The notes below the pieces were generated by a model. That model was not told the origin of the DNA and ran no database searches. It saw only the letters and a list, made by a program, of their open reading frames with translations. From Arcticibacter sp041902385 (GTDB taxonomy: Bacteria; Bacteroidota; Bacteroidia; Sphingobacteriales; Sphingobacteriaceae): 64,000 nt of DNA. Below, in pieces: positions 35,603 to 45,283 of this stretch. Numbering within the stretch: the first letter of the stretch is position 1; each line of letters begins with the position of its first letter. The stretch is from NCBI RefSeq assembly GCF_041902385.1, contig NZ_CP169244.1, forward strand, positions 930,001-994,000, in the 5' to 3' direction. Made by a program: the position numbers and the translations under genes.

Positions 35603-36544
35603 CTACTTTTTGTACCCTTTATGGATGATCAGGAAACTAGCCCGCTCCTCCTTCTTAAAGGGCACATCCCAGTTGCCCTGGTAACTGACTTTAGTGGGAA
35701 GTAACGTTTCACCATCATCAAAATAGCCCATTTCGATGTTCATCTTCACATCAAAATCAAACGCAAGATTGTCGTACTTCATGTCGACCGATCTGCCCAT
35801 GATCTGAAGTGTTCTCTTATCAAAGATAGTGTTTAACTCTTTGATCATAATGCCATCCTTTGTCCAGGAGGACAGATCGGGCTTCATTTTTACACGGAAG
35901 GTATATACGGGGATCGAGTCAAGATAGGTGCCGCTAAAAAAGGAATAGTCATAATACTGGCGCATCTCTGCACTAAAGATCTGGGTTTTACTGCCGATAA
36001 ACGGAATGCCTTTAACCGGCCTCCCGGGGCTGAAAAGCAAGGTCTTTAATTTATCCTTATACGATTCGTTACTGGTTCCCTTCCCGCGCCCGACGGGCTC
36101 GCTCTTAGAAAACCCCGAGTTATAGGCATTAAGGAAAATATAATCGAACATTTCTACCGTATAAAGCTGATACTTGCCGTTCTTTTTAAAGACCTTGCCA
36201 CTATCCTGCCGCGCAAGGAACTGCATTTTATTAGCACCGCTGTTGTTATGCTTTATCTTCCGGTAGATCTTTCCTTCAACGCGGTTTTTCTTATCGTAGG
36301 TATAAACGTGATTCTCGGCTATAAAAGAGTATTTTTTCATTTGCCGGAAAGCCTCATAAAAGCTTGTATCGCTCACGATCTTATTAATAAAAGTCTGCAC
36401 GTTGATCCTCGAACCTTTGATACTAACGGCAGAGTCGAGCCTGATGGTAAGAACCGTATCGGGGTTCAGCCGTTGCCCCACCTGTCCCTTTACCCATGTA
36501 AAGATGCTCAGGAACAGCCCAAGAAGTAAGAAATTCTTTTTCAT
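35603..36544 (-). CDS. Secreted protein of unknown function
   Basis: 313 residues with signal peptide MKKNFLLLGLFLSIFTWVKG. The rest is beta-rich with many aromatic residues (for example FSAEMRQYYDYSFFSGTYLDSIPVYTFRVKMK), resembling the DUF5686-like or outer-membrane-associated domains found in Bacteroidota; no assignment claimed. Lies between dnaG (25 bases downstream) and the M20 peptidase gene on the same strand. Confidence 0.6.
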   Translation of the reverse strand: MKKNFLLLGLFLSIFTWVKGQVGQRLNPDTVLTIRLDSAVSIKGSRINVQTFINKIVSDTSFYEAFRQMKKYSFIAENHVYTYDKKNRVEGKIYRKIKHNNSGANKMQFLARQDSGKVFKKNGKYQLYTVEMFDYIFLNAYNSGFSKSEPVGRGKGTSNESYKDKLKTLLFSPGRPVKGIPFIGSKTQIFSAEMRQYYDYSFFSGTYLDSIPVYTFRVKMKPDLSSWTKDGIMIKELNTIFDKRTLQIMGRSVDMKYDNLAFDFDVKMNIEMGYFDDGETLLPTKVSYQGNWDVPFKKEERASFLIIHKGYKK

Positions 36545-36608
36545 TCACATGAAATCAACAAGGCAGAGACGGTCATAGCATCTCTGTCTGTGTTTTAAGG
36601 ATCGGGCG

Positions 36609-37792
36609 CTAATTGCCTAGCCTCTTTAGTGCAATATAAGCCATCAGGCCGGGCCCTATAGCGAGCGCCTCCTCATCTATATCAAACGTAGAGGTATGAA
36701 CAGAAGACGTGATCCCGCGTTCTTCATTCCTGATACCGAGGCGGTAGAAGCAGGAATCCGTTACCTGCGAATAATATGCAAAGTCCTCTGCAGCCATCCA
36801 GATGTCAAGATCCAAGACATTTTCAACTCCAAGGTACTCTTCGGCGAAGGCTCGCACCTGAGCGGTAAGCTTTTCTTCGTTGACCAGAAAAGGATAACCG
36901 TTCATAATTGTGAATTCACAACTCCCGCCCATGCTTTCCGCTATCCCCTCGGCCATCTTTTTCATCCTCACATGCGCCTCTGCCCGCCATTTCTCGTCGA
37001 GTGTTCTGAACGTACCTTCCAGATGTACCTCCTCGGGTATTACGTTTGTCGCACCGTTGGCAATCACCTTTCCAAATGAAAGTACCGTCGGAAGGCGGGG
37101 GTCAGCAATACGGCTCACCACCTGCTGAAGGGCGACAATGATATGAGCAGTGATCACTACGGGGTCGATGTTCTGATGGGGCTGGGCGCCATGTCCGCCT
37201 TTCCCCCGCACCGTAACATACAGCTCGTCGGTGGATGCCATATACTTGCCCGAGCGGATTCCTATCTTTCCGGCAGGGATCAGAGGCATCACGTGCTGCC
37301 CGATCACCGCCGAAGGCTTTGGATTCTCGAGTACTCCCTCCTTAATCATGATGCTGGCGCCGCCGGGCAGCTTCTCTTCCGCCGGCTGAAAAATCAGCTT
37401 CACTGTACCGCCAAACTCCCCCGGAGCGACTGAAGGATAGCGGCAGTACCAAGGAGGGAAGAGGTATGGGCGTCGTGTCCGCAGGCATGCATAACGCCCG
37501 GCTTTTGCGACTTGTAAGGAACCTCATTCGTCTCGTTGATGGGAAGAGCATCCATATCTGCCCGAAGTGCAAGCACCTCGTCAGAAGGCTTATCCCCTTT
37601 GATGAGAGCGACAACACCGGTATCCGCCATCGCTTCCCACTGAATGTTCAACTCATCCAGGCGGGACTTAATGTAGGCTGAAGTTTCATACTCCTGAAAT
37701 GAAAGCTCAGGGTTTGAATGCAGAAAACGGCGATGAGTGACCACATCGCCGTGTATTTTCCCGGATAGCTCCCGGATCTTATCTTTTAACAT
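36609..37792 (-). CDS. M20-family amidohydrolase (one-base frameshift)
   Basis: Read as one gene of 394 residues. The 5' part (37400-37792) gives MLKDKIRELSGKIHGDVVTHRRFLH and the zinc-ligand region MHACGHDAHTSSLLG, ending in LRG then a shifted tail; the 3' part (36609-37403) resumes at KLIFQPAEEKLPGGAS. One extra G in the five-G run at 37418-37422 restores LRGEFGGTVKLIFQPAEE, the family consensus. These zinc enzymes hydrolyse N-acyl amino acids or peptides (hippurate/IAA-conjugate hydrolase branch); the catalytic Glu is in QPAEE. Starts 4 bases after the secA stop, so coupled to secA. A true pseudogene is possible but less likely. Confidence 0.82.
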
Positions 37793-37796
37793 GTTT

Positions 37797-40700
37797 TTAT
37801 TCTAAACCTGCTCCGTGACAATTCTTATATTTCTTACCACTACCGCAAGGACAAGGGTCGTTCCTCCCGATCTTATTCTCGTGACGCACGGGCATCTGCT
37901 TCTGCACCTCCCGCGTATCCTCAACCGGAACTCCGCTTCCATCACCTGATACTGAGGCAAGCTGTGGCTTCGATACCTTCAGCTTCGACAGGTCCTGCTT
38001 GGGCTGCGGTCTCGCCTCACGTACTTCCTCCGACTGCTGCACCGGTATACCGCCCTTGAAAAGGAAGCTCACAATATCTTTGTTCACCGATACCAGCATC
38101 TGCTTAAACAAATTGAACGCTTCCATTTTGTAGATCACCAGCGGATCTTTCTGTTCGTAAACGGCGTTCTGTACAGACTGCTTTAACTCATCCATCTCCC
38201 GTAAGTGCTCTTTCCACGCATCGTCTATCAGCGCCAGAACTACTGTCTTTTCAAATGCCCTAAACACTTCGCGTCCTTCTGTATCTACAGACTTCTTTAA
38301 GTTTGCAGCTACCTGAATTCCACGCACACCGTCGGTAAAAGGAACGATTATATTCTCAATGAACTCTCCGCGCTCGCTATACACCTGCTTCAAAACTGGC
38401 AGAGCCTGCTCGGCTATAGCTTCCGTTTTGCGGGCATAGTAGCTTGTTACTTTTTCAAATACTATGTCAACAAGACTGGAGAGCGATGTGTCAGAAAATG
38501 TCTTTTCGTCAATCTCAGAATCAACAGAGAATACTCTGATCAGCTCCAGCTGGAAGCCCTCGTAATTGCCCGTCTCTTTATATTCGGTCACGACGTCCTC
38601 TACAGTATCATAGAAAGTGTTATTGAGATCCACTTCCAGACGTTCCCCGTATAGGGCATTACGACGTTTTGCATATACCACCGTACGCTGAGAGTTCATC
38701 ACGTCATCATACTCAAGAAGACGTTTACGGATGCCATAGTTATTCTCTTCCACCTTTCTTTGAGCACGCTCGATAGAACGGGTGATCATCGAATGCTGGA
38801 TCACCTCGCCCTCCTCAATACCCATTCTGAGCATGATATTGGCGATACGTTCTGAGCCAAACAAACGCATCAGATTGTCTTCCAGAGAAACGAAGAACTG
38901 AGAGGAACCAGGGTCTCCCTGACGACCGGCACGACCTCTGAGCTGACGGTCTACACGCCGCGATTCGTGGCGCTCTGTACCAACAATGGCCAGACCTCCT
39001 GCCTCCTTCACGCCCGGGCCAAGCTTAATGTCGGTACCACGACCAGCCATGTTAGTGGCAATAGTCACTGTTCCCGCCTGGCCTGCTTCCGCTACGATGT
39101 CTGCCTCTTTCTGGTGAAGTTTCGCATTCAGTACATTATGTTTTACCCCGCGAAGCTTAAGCATGCGGCTAAGCAATTCGGATATTTCGACTGATGTAGT
39201 ACCCACAAGTACCGGCCGGCCAGCCTGGGTCAGCTCAGTGATCTCGTCTACAACTGCATTATACTTCTCGCGCATGGTACGGTATACCTTATCCTCCATA
39301 TCCTTACGCTGAGTAGGTACGTTGGTTGGAATTTCTACCACGTCCAGCTTGTAGATCTGCCAAAGCTCTCCGGCTTCGGTCACCGCAGTTCCCGTCATCC
39401 CGGCAAGCTTATGATACATCCTGAAGTAATTCTGCAAAGTAATAGTAGCATAAGTCTGTGTGGCATCCTCCACCTTCACGTTTTCCTTCGCTTCGATGGC
39501 CTGGTGCAAGCCGTCAGAATAACGGCGGCCCTCCATAATACGGCCTGTTTGCTCGTCTACAATCTTTACCTTACCCTCATCAATGATATACTCAATGTCT
39601 CTTTCGAATAACGTGTAGGCTTTCAGCAGCTGATTAACAGAGTGAATACGTTCTGACTTCACCGAGAAGTCGCGCATCAGCTCATCTTTCCTTGCAATCT
39701 TTTCCTCGTTCGACAGGGTCGACTTTTCGATGTCTGCTATTTCGGTACCCACATCAGGCATCACGAAAAAGTTCTGATCCTCTCCCGATGCAGTGATCAG
39801 CTCAATTCCTTTCTCAGTCAGCTCCACCTGATTGTTCTTCTCATCAATCACGAAAAACAACTCAGCATCAGCCTTCGGCATCTCCTTGGCCTGATCCTGC
39901 AGGTAATAGTTCTCACTCTTCAAAAGGATCTGCTTGATACCCGGCTCACTCAGGAATTTGATCAAAGCCTTATTCTTTGGCAAACCGCGATGAGCCCTGA
40001 GGAGAGCAAGACCGCCCTCTGTAGGACCCGGCTTCCCTTCCTTGATGAGCTTCTTAGCCTCATTCAGGACGTTCGTCACGTAGTTCTTCTGAACATTCAC
40101 CAGGCGTTCAATACGCGGCTTCAAGTCATAAAACTCGTGCTCATCGCCTTTCGGTATTGGCCCGGAAATGATGAGTGGCGTACGGGCATCGTCAATAAGC
40201 ACGGAGTCCACCTCATCCACCATTGCAAAGTGTAGCTTTCTTTGTACCTGATTCTCCGGAGCAAGCGTCATGTTATCACGCAGATAATCAAACCCGAACT
40301 CGTTATTGGTACCAAAGGTTATATCGGCCAGGTAAGCGTTTCGTCTTGCTTCTGAATTAGGCTGGTGCTTATCGATACAGTCGACCGTCAGTCCGTGGAA
40401 CTCAAAGAGAGGACCGTTCCACTCCGAGTCACGACGGGCAAGATAGTCGTTCACAGTCACGATGTGTACTCCCTGCCCTGCAAGTGCGTTGAGATAGGCT
40501 GGTAATGTTCCAACCAGGGTCTTACCTTCCCCCGTAGCCATTTCGGAAATCTTACCCTGATGGAGCACGATACCGCCAATCAGCTGAACATCGTAATGCA
40601 CCATGTTCCAGGTAACCTCATTGCCTGCAGCGGTCCATGTATTATGATGGATGGCCTTGTCTCCCTGAATGATGACGTTATTTTTGCGTGCAGCGAGGTC

Positions 40701-41108
40701 ACGGTCGAACTGTGTAGCTGTTACTTCAATCGTCTTATTTTCAGTAAAACGTCTCGCAGTTTCTTTTACCACCGCAAATGCTTCAGGTAAAATATCCATC
40801 AGGACCTTCTCCAGCTCCTTATCCCTCTCCTTACCCAGTTTATCAACAGAATCATATAGCTCTGTCTTTTCTGCCACTGACAGCTCCGCAGCGTCAGCCT
40901 TCGTCTTTAACTCACTTATCTCTGCATCAATCTCGGCAAGCCTTTCCTTTATCTTCGCCTTAAAGCCAAGGGTTTTTTCCCTAAGCGCGTCGTTACTTAA
41001 AGCCGAAAGCTTCGCATATTCTGCTTTGATCTGCTCTACAATCGGCTGAATTTGCTTTATATCTCGTTCAGACTTGCTTCCGAATAATTTACTTAAAAAT
41101 CCTAACAT
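37797..41108 (-). CDS. secA: Protein translocase ATPase SecA
   Basis: 1103 residues, longer than E. coli SecA (901) through insertions in the nucleotide-binding and helical scaffold domains, as is normal in Bacteroidota. Walker A is MATGEGKTL and the DEAD-like box is VDEVDSVLIDDARTPL; RGRAGRQGDPG and GTERHESRRVDRQLRGRAG are present. The C-terminus ends with the SEC-C zinc motif, RNDPCPCGSGKKYKNCHG, used for SecB/lipid contact. Drives export through SecYEG. Followed by the M20 peptidase gene 4 bases later. Confidence 0.96.
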   Translation of the reverse strand: MLGFLSKLFGSKSERDIKQIQPIVEQIKAEYAKLSALSNDALREKTLGFKAKIKERLAEIDAEISELKTKADAAELSVAEKTELYDSVDKLGKERDKELEKVLMDILPEAFAVVKETARRFTENKTIEVTATQFDRDLAARKNNVIIQGDKAIHHNTWTAAGNEVTWNMVHYDVQLIGGIVLHQGKISEMATGEGKTLVGTLPAYLNALAGQGVHIVTVNDYLARRDSEWNGPLFEFHGLTVDCIDKHQPNSEARRNAYLADITFGTNNEFGFDYLRDNMTLAPENQVQRKLHFAMVDEVDSVLIDDARTPLIISGPIPKGDEHEFYDLKPRIERLVNVQKNYVTNVLNEAKKLIKEGKPGPTEGGLALLRAHRGLPKNKALIKFLSEPGIKQILLKSENYYLQDQAKEMPKADAELFFVIDEKNNQVELTEKGIELITASGEDQNFFVMPDVGTEIADIEKSTLSNEEKIARKDELMRDFSVKSERIHSVNQLLKAYTLFERDIEYIIDEGKVKIVDEQTGRIMEGRRYSDGLHQAIEAKENVKVEDATQTYATITLQNYFRMYHKLAGMTGTAVTEAGELWQIYKLDVVEIPTNVPTQRKDMEDKVYRTMREKYNAVVDEITELTQAGRPVLVGTTSVEISELLSRMLKLRGVKHNVLNAKLHQKEADIVAEAGQAGTVTIATNMAGRGTDIKLGPGVKEAGGLAIVGTERHESRRVDRQLRGRAGRQGDPGSSQFFVSLEDNLMRLFGSERIANIMLRMGIEEGEVIQHSMITRSIERAQRKVEENNYGIRKRLLEYDDVMNSQRTVVYAKRRNALYGERLEVDLNNTFYDTVEDVVTEYKETGNYEGFQLELIRVFSVDSEIDEKTFSDTSLSSLVDIVFEKVTSYYARKTEAIAEQALPVLKQVYSERGEFIENIIVPFTDGVRGIQVAANLKKSVDTEGREVFRAFEKTVVLALIDDAWKEHLREMDELKQSVQNAVYEQKDPLVIYKMEAFNLFKQMLVSVNKDIVSFLFKGGIPVQQSEEVREARPQPKQDLSKLKVSKPQLASVSGDGSGVPVEDTREVQKQMPVRHENKIGRNDPCPCGSGKKYKNCHGAGLE

Positions 41109-41185
41109 CGTTTAATTACTAATTCCAATGGTGCGCAATAACTACACCAGCCGCGCTCAAGGAGACACTTTGGCATAGAAACTTT

Positions 41186-41193
41186 CAAAATTA
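41186..41193 (-). promoter_or_regulatory. Possible secA -7 element
   Basis: Minus strand TAATTTTG (TAnnTTTG), 77 bp upstream of the secA ATG in the divergent secA/purD gap. No matching -33 element. Confidence 0.35.
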
Positions 41194-41307
41194 GTAAATT
41201 AAACATAGATTTTCCCGTCTTCGTTACAAATACATGCACGTGATCACCATCCCGGCCTCCGTGCACAAGCCCTTTATCTTTCTGCTTTCGTGTCTCAGGT
41301 TTAAGCT

Positions 41308-41315
41308 TATCTTTG
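41308..41315 (+). promoter_or_regulatory. purD promoter -7 element
   Basis: TATCTTTG, exact TAnnTTTG, with TTTC 18 bp upstream (41286-41289) as a weak -33. Predicted leader about 85 nt. Confidence 0.5.
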
Positions 41316-41405
41316 CTTTACATTTAAAGCTGTGGCAAAAATGGCCAGGGGCAAACCATAACTTGCTAAGAAACAAGCCATGCCACTAAAAAACAAGTCA
41401 CTCTG

Positions 41406-42677
41406 ATGAAAATTCTTTTACTTGGCTCCGGGGGAAGAGAAAGCGCCTTCGCCTGGAAAATTTCTCAAAGTCCGCTATGTACCGAATTATTTATTGCCCC
41501 GGGCAATGCTGGAACCGATGCATACGGCACCAATGTCAACATTCAGGTCACTGATTTTCATGGGATAAAGACCTTCGTATTGGAGAACTCGATCTCCCTT
41601 GTTGTAGTCGGGCCGGAAGAACCGCTGGTTAAGGGCATACATGATTATTTTCTCAGTGACGAGCACCTTAAAGACATTCCTGTTATTGGGCCGAACCAGG
41701 AAGGTGCGCAGCTTGAGGGCAGCAAAAACTTCTCCAAGGCCTTCATGAGAAGGCATTACATCCCTACCGCAGCATCCGCTTCCTTCACCAAACACTCCTT
41801 AAACGACGGACTTGCATACCTGGAAACGCATAAAGTCCCGGTAGTACTAAAGGCCGACGGCCTGGCAGCAGGTAAAGGAGTATTGATATGCCAGACAGTA
41901 GAAGAAGCACAGGCAGAACTTATTGAGATGCTCGACGGTAAGTTTGGAGAAGCCAGCAGCACGGTTGTAATTGAAGAGTTCCTTGAAGGCATCGAACTGT
42001 CGGTCTTCGTTCTTACCGACGGACATTCCTATAAGATCCTGCCGGAAGCAAAGGATTACAAACGGGTAGGCGAAGGAGACACTGGCCTGAACACCGGTGG
42101 TATGGGCTCTATATCACCCGTCCCGTTTGCCGATTCGGTCTTTATGCAAAAAGTTGAAAACGACATCATCAAGCCAACAATAGGCGGGTTGAAGATCGAT
42201 AAAATTCATTACAAGGGCTTTATTTTTATTGGATTGATGAACGTAAAAGGAGAACCTTTTGTAATTGAATACAACGTACGCATGGGCGATCCGGAAACAG
42301 AAAGTGTCATTCCAAGGATAGAAAGCGACTTTGTCGACCTTTTACTGGGTGTAGCCAATGAAAATCTTCACGAAAAAGAGCTGGTCATTTCAAACAAGAC
42401 TGCCGCTACAGTTATGCTGGTCTCAAGCGGGTACCCCGGACAGTATATGAAAGACAAGGTGATAACAGGGCTTGAAAACCTAAGAGGCTCGCATGTATTT
42501 CACGCCGGCACTACCCTCCATGAAGGACAGGTGAGAACAGCCGGGGGCAGAGTACTTGCCGTGACCGCTCTGGGCGATACCATGTTCGATGCTGTACAGC
42601 AGGCCGTAGCCGATGCCGGACGAGTATATTACGACGGCCGGTATTTCCGCGCTGACATCGGCTTCGACTTACTCTGA
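41406..42677 (+). CDS. purD: Phosphoribosylamine-glycine ligase (GAR synthetase)
   Basis: 423 residues; joins phosphoribosylamine and glycine with ATP in purine synthesis. ATP-grasp fold: KILLLGSGGRESAFAWKI at the start, VVLKADGLAAGKGVLIC (ATP loop), and the conserved NTGGMGSISPVP and EYNVRMGDPETESVIPR motifs. Length is normal (E. coli 429). Stand-alone with its own promoter and terminator, diverging from secA. Confidence 0.95.
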   Translation: MKILLLGSGGRESAFAWKISQSPLCTELFIAPGNAGTDAYGTNVNIQVTDFHGIKTFVLENSISLVVVGPEEPLVKGIHDYFLSDEHLKDIPVIGPNQEGAQLEGSKNFSKAFMRRHYIPTAASASFTKHSLNDGLAYLETHKVPVVLKADGLAAGKGVLICQTVEEAQAELIEMLDGKFGEASSTVVIEEFLEGIELSVFVLTDGHSYKILPEAKDYKRVGEGDTGLNTGGMGSISPVPFADSVFMQKVENDIIKPTIGGLKIDKIHYKGFIFIGLMNVKGEPFVIEYNVRMGDPETESVIPRIESDFVDLLLGVANENLHEKELVISNKTAATVMLVSSGYPGQYMKDKVITGLENLRGSHVFHAGTTLHEGQVRTAGGRVLAVTALGDTMFDAVQQAVADAGRVYYDGRYFRADIGFDLL

Positions 42678-42741
42678 TCAGCAGAATGAGGGCCAGGCAG
42701 AGGGCCGTTTTCCTCTCCCCGCGCCTATTAATTTAGATATA

Positions 42742-42800
42742 AAAAGCAGCTGGGTGAATTCTTCATCGAATTATCGAAAAGAATTCAGCCAGCTGCTTTT
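42742..42800. terminator. Bidirectional terminator after purD
   Basis: AAAAGCAGCTGG (42742-42753) pairs with CCAGCTGCTTTT (42789-42800), extended by a TGAATTC/GAATTCA pairing after one unpaired G. A/T runs flank both sides, so it can serve purD and the converging TlpA-like gene. Confidence 0.85.
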
Positions 42801-42911
42801 CTCGTCTTTAGCCCGCTTCAGCAGGCATTCATCGAACCTCCATGCAACTATCGCGTTCTAAAGCCTGCAGGATATGCGGGACTTCCGCCGATCCTGCTGA
42901 TTTCAGCCCCG

Positions 42912-44045
42912 TTAGTGGAGTATCTCCGCCAGCTTACTATCGAGTTCCTCTCCCCGAAGGTCTGTAGCGATGATCTTGCCCTGAGGATCGATCAAAAAGT
43001 TTTTTGGGATGGATTGGATACCATATTTTACAGCTACCTCATTCTGCCAGAATTTCAGGTCCGAAACATGGGTCCATGTTAAACCATCATCTTTTATAGC
43101 CTTCAGCCAGGCATCTTTCCCGTTCTGGCGATCGAGCGACACGCCTAAAACCGTAAAGTTTTTGTCTTTGTATTTATTATAAGCCTTTACAACATTAGGG
43201 TTCTCCTGACGGCAAGGGCCGCACCACGATGCCCAAAAGTCCAGAAGGACATATTTTCCGCGGAAGTCAGAAAGTTTCACAGCCTTTCCCGAGGGATCAT
43301 TCTGTGTGAAATCCATCGCAAGGCTTCCAACAGCAACGCGCTTTTGGGACTCCAATTGCGAGAGCAGAGGCTGCAGGGAAGGGCTTTCCTTTAAATTATC
43401 CGAAAGCATACTAATCATGCTTTCAGCCAGCACCGGGTCTTTTGAGTTGGCTGCCAGGCTCTTCACCGCATCCAAACTTACATAGCTCCCCGGATTTTCC
43501 CTGATAAAGGATTGAAGAACCTGATTCTGTTCGTCCATCAAAGCCTCGTAGCGCTTACCCATGCCCTCCATATATTCTCTTGACTGGCGCTTCTCGGGAG
43601 ATGCCGCTCTGACTTCATTACCCAGGGCAATCATCTTTCCCTCAACAGCTTTCAACTGCCCTTTCAGCTTTTTATCTTCCTCGTTCACCTTCCCCGTCAC
43701 TGCTGCTTTTGAAAGCGAATCAGAGGCTGAGACCACCAGATCTCCCTTTTCCAGGAACAATCTTAACCCGTCGGGCCTGCTCGTCATGCTTTTCAGGCCT
43801 TTGCCGGTAACGTCCAGAATTAGTACTGCCGGTACAGGCTCTGCAACCGTTCCTTTAAAAGAAAACTGACCATTTGCAAGTACGGCAGAGTCGGTGATTG
43901 TGTTTTCATCCGCCCCGGCATGGATTAAAAAAACCTTGGAAGGAGCGTTATAGTTATTTACTTTACCCTTAAGAGTATAGGCTCCTCCCTGGGCAAATAA
44001 ACACCCCGGAATAGCTGCCAGCCCTAACAATACAATTCTTTTCAT
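42912..44045 (-). CDS. TlpA/ResA-type thiol-disulfide oxidoreductase with N-terminal DUF4369-like domain
   Basis: 377 residues with signal MKRIVLLGLAAIPGCLFAQ. The N-terminal half (about 20-220) is the beta-plus-helix region common in Bacteroidota thioredoxins; the C-terminal 130 residues are thioredoxin-like with the CxxC active site in WASWCGPCRQENP and the cis-Pro loop IQSIPKNFLID. Likely reduces disulfides in the periplasm, for example in cytochrome c or heme-protein maturation, but no such genes are nearby. Single leftward gene, terminator shared with purD. Confidence 0.9.
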   Translation of the reverse strand: MKRIVLLGLAAIPGCLFAQGGAYTLKGKVNNYNAPSKVFLIHAGADENTITDSAVLANGQFSFKGTVAEPVPAVLILDVTGKGLKSMTSRPDGLRLFLEKGDLVVSASDSLSKAAVTGKVNEEDKKLKGQLKAVEGKMIALGNEVRAASPEKRQSREYMEGMGKRYEALMDEQNQVLQSFIRENPGSYVSLDAVKSLAANSKDPVLAESMISMLSDNLKESPSLQPLLSQLESQKRVAVGSLAMDFTQNDPSGKAVKLSDFRGKYVLLDFWASWCGPCRQENPNVVKAYNKYKDKNFTVLGVSLDRQNGKDAWLKAIKDDGLTWTHVSDLKFWQNEVAVKYGIQSIPKNFLIDPQGKIIATDLRGEELDSKLAEILH

Positions 44046-44154
44046 TCTGTAAATATATAAGCAAAAACGAGAATTCCTCTATTTTAGTACCCGCAGCTCA
44101 AACCAGGAAACAAGGAGTCATGCGAATAACCGCAGGGATTTGTATTTTTACAGG

Positions 44155-45258
44155 ATGAGCTTATATAGTGTGAAAACCGCCCCCATTTCCTTTATTTTAT
44201 TTCTTATTTCACTTATGGCGCAAGCTCAGGCTCCCCACTACCGCGTCGAAAATGCCCGTTACGTGCTGACTGCGGAAGGGGCGTCTCACTTCGCACGTCT
44301 GCCGCTTAAATGCATGCAGCAGGAATTTCCGTATAAAACCGGCGTTACCTTTCCCGACAGTTCTCTCCTTGGGCCTCCCCGCAGCTATCACCCTGCTTTT
44401 TACGGATGCTTTGACTGGCACTCCAGCGTACACGGTCATTGGATGCTGGTAAGATTGCTGAAGCTGTTCCCCGCCCTTCCTGAGGCAGCTGAAATAAAAA
44501 GAAAATTAGCAGAAAACCTGAGTGCAGACAATATTCTGCAGGAATTGAAGATCTTTCAATCAAAAGAAAATAAAGGCTTTGAACGAACATACGGCTGGGC
44601 CTGGCTGCTTCAGCTGCAGAATGAACTGCTTAGCTGGAACGATCCGCTGGGCAAGCAGCTGTCCGCTAATGTAGCACCTTTAGCAGCGAAAATATCCGGT
44701 ATGTATCAGGAGTACCTTCCCAAGATGGTCTACCCGGTAAGGGTGGGTGAACATTCCAACCTGGCATTCGGCCTGCGACTGGCCTGGGACTATTCCCTTA
44801 ACGCGCGGGATCCGAAACTTCAGGCCGTGATCCGCGAAACTGCCTTAAAGTTCTACGGGAATGACAAGAATGCACCGATCGCCTGGGAACCGGGAGGATC
44901 AGACTTCCTGAGCCCCAGCCTGGAAGAAGCCGACCTGATGTGGAGGATCCTCCCTGCCGCACAGTACCAGGAGTGGATTATGCGCTTCCTCCCCGTACTA
45001 TTTCAGCCTAATATCGATCTCGCTCCGGGAGAGGTAAAGGACAGGACAGACGGGAAACTGGTTCACCTTGACGGGCTGAACCTTAGCCGCGCCTGGGATC
45101 TGTATGGAATAGCAAGGCACTGCAATAAAAATAAGGCTGCTTTGATGAACCTCGCCAACAAGCACCTGCGGGCAGCCCTGCCTAACGTGGCAAGCGGCGA
45201 CTATATGGGAGAACACTGGCTGGCATCATTCGCCGTATACGCCCTGACCATGCAATAG
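44155..45258 (+). CDS. DUF2891-family secreted protein
   Basis: 367 residues from ATG 44155 (MSLYSVKTAPISFILFLISL), a signal peptide ending near QAQA; a TTG at 44140 also opens the frame. The body has the family pattern HPAFYGCFDWHSSVHGHWMLVR, LRLAWDYS and FDWHSS/PGGSDFLSP, an all-alpha (alpha/alpha toroid-like) fold with His/Asp clusters. Biochemical activity is not known for the family. Rightward, convergent with topB, 25 bases between stops. Confidence 0.85.
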   Translation: MSLYSVKTAPISFILFLISLMAQAQAPHYRVENARYVLTAEGASHFARLPLKCMQQEFPYKTGVTFPDSSLLGPPRSYHPAFYGCFDWHSSVHGHWMLVRLLKLFPALPEAAEIKRKLAENLSADNILQELKIFQSKENKGFERTYGWAWLLQLQNELLSWNDPLGKQLSANVAPLAAKISGMYQEYLPKMVYPVRVGEHSNLAFGLRLAWDYSLNARDPKLQAVIRETALKFYGNDKNAPIAWEPGGSDFLSPSLEEADLMWRILPAAQYQEWIMRFLPVLFQPNIDLAPGEVKDRTDGKLVHLDGLNLSRAWDLYGIARHCNKNKAALMNLANKHLRAALPNVASGDYMGEHWLASFAVYALTMQ

Positions 45259-45283
45259 TCTGAAGGGACAGATTTACAGCCAG

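Noticed and set aside
36565..36592. Imperfect hairpin after the M20 gene
   Set aside because: Weak stem and no U-tract on either strand; not called as a terminator.
41380..41407. Short open frame MPLKNKSL ending in TGATG at the purD start
   Set aside because: Eight codons, could be a coupled leader peptide, but there is no ribosome-binding site or stem-loop to support it.
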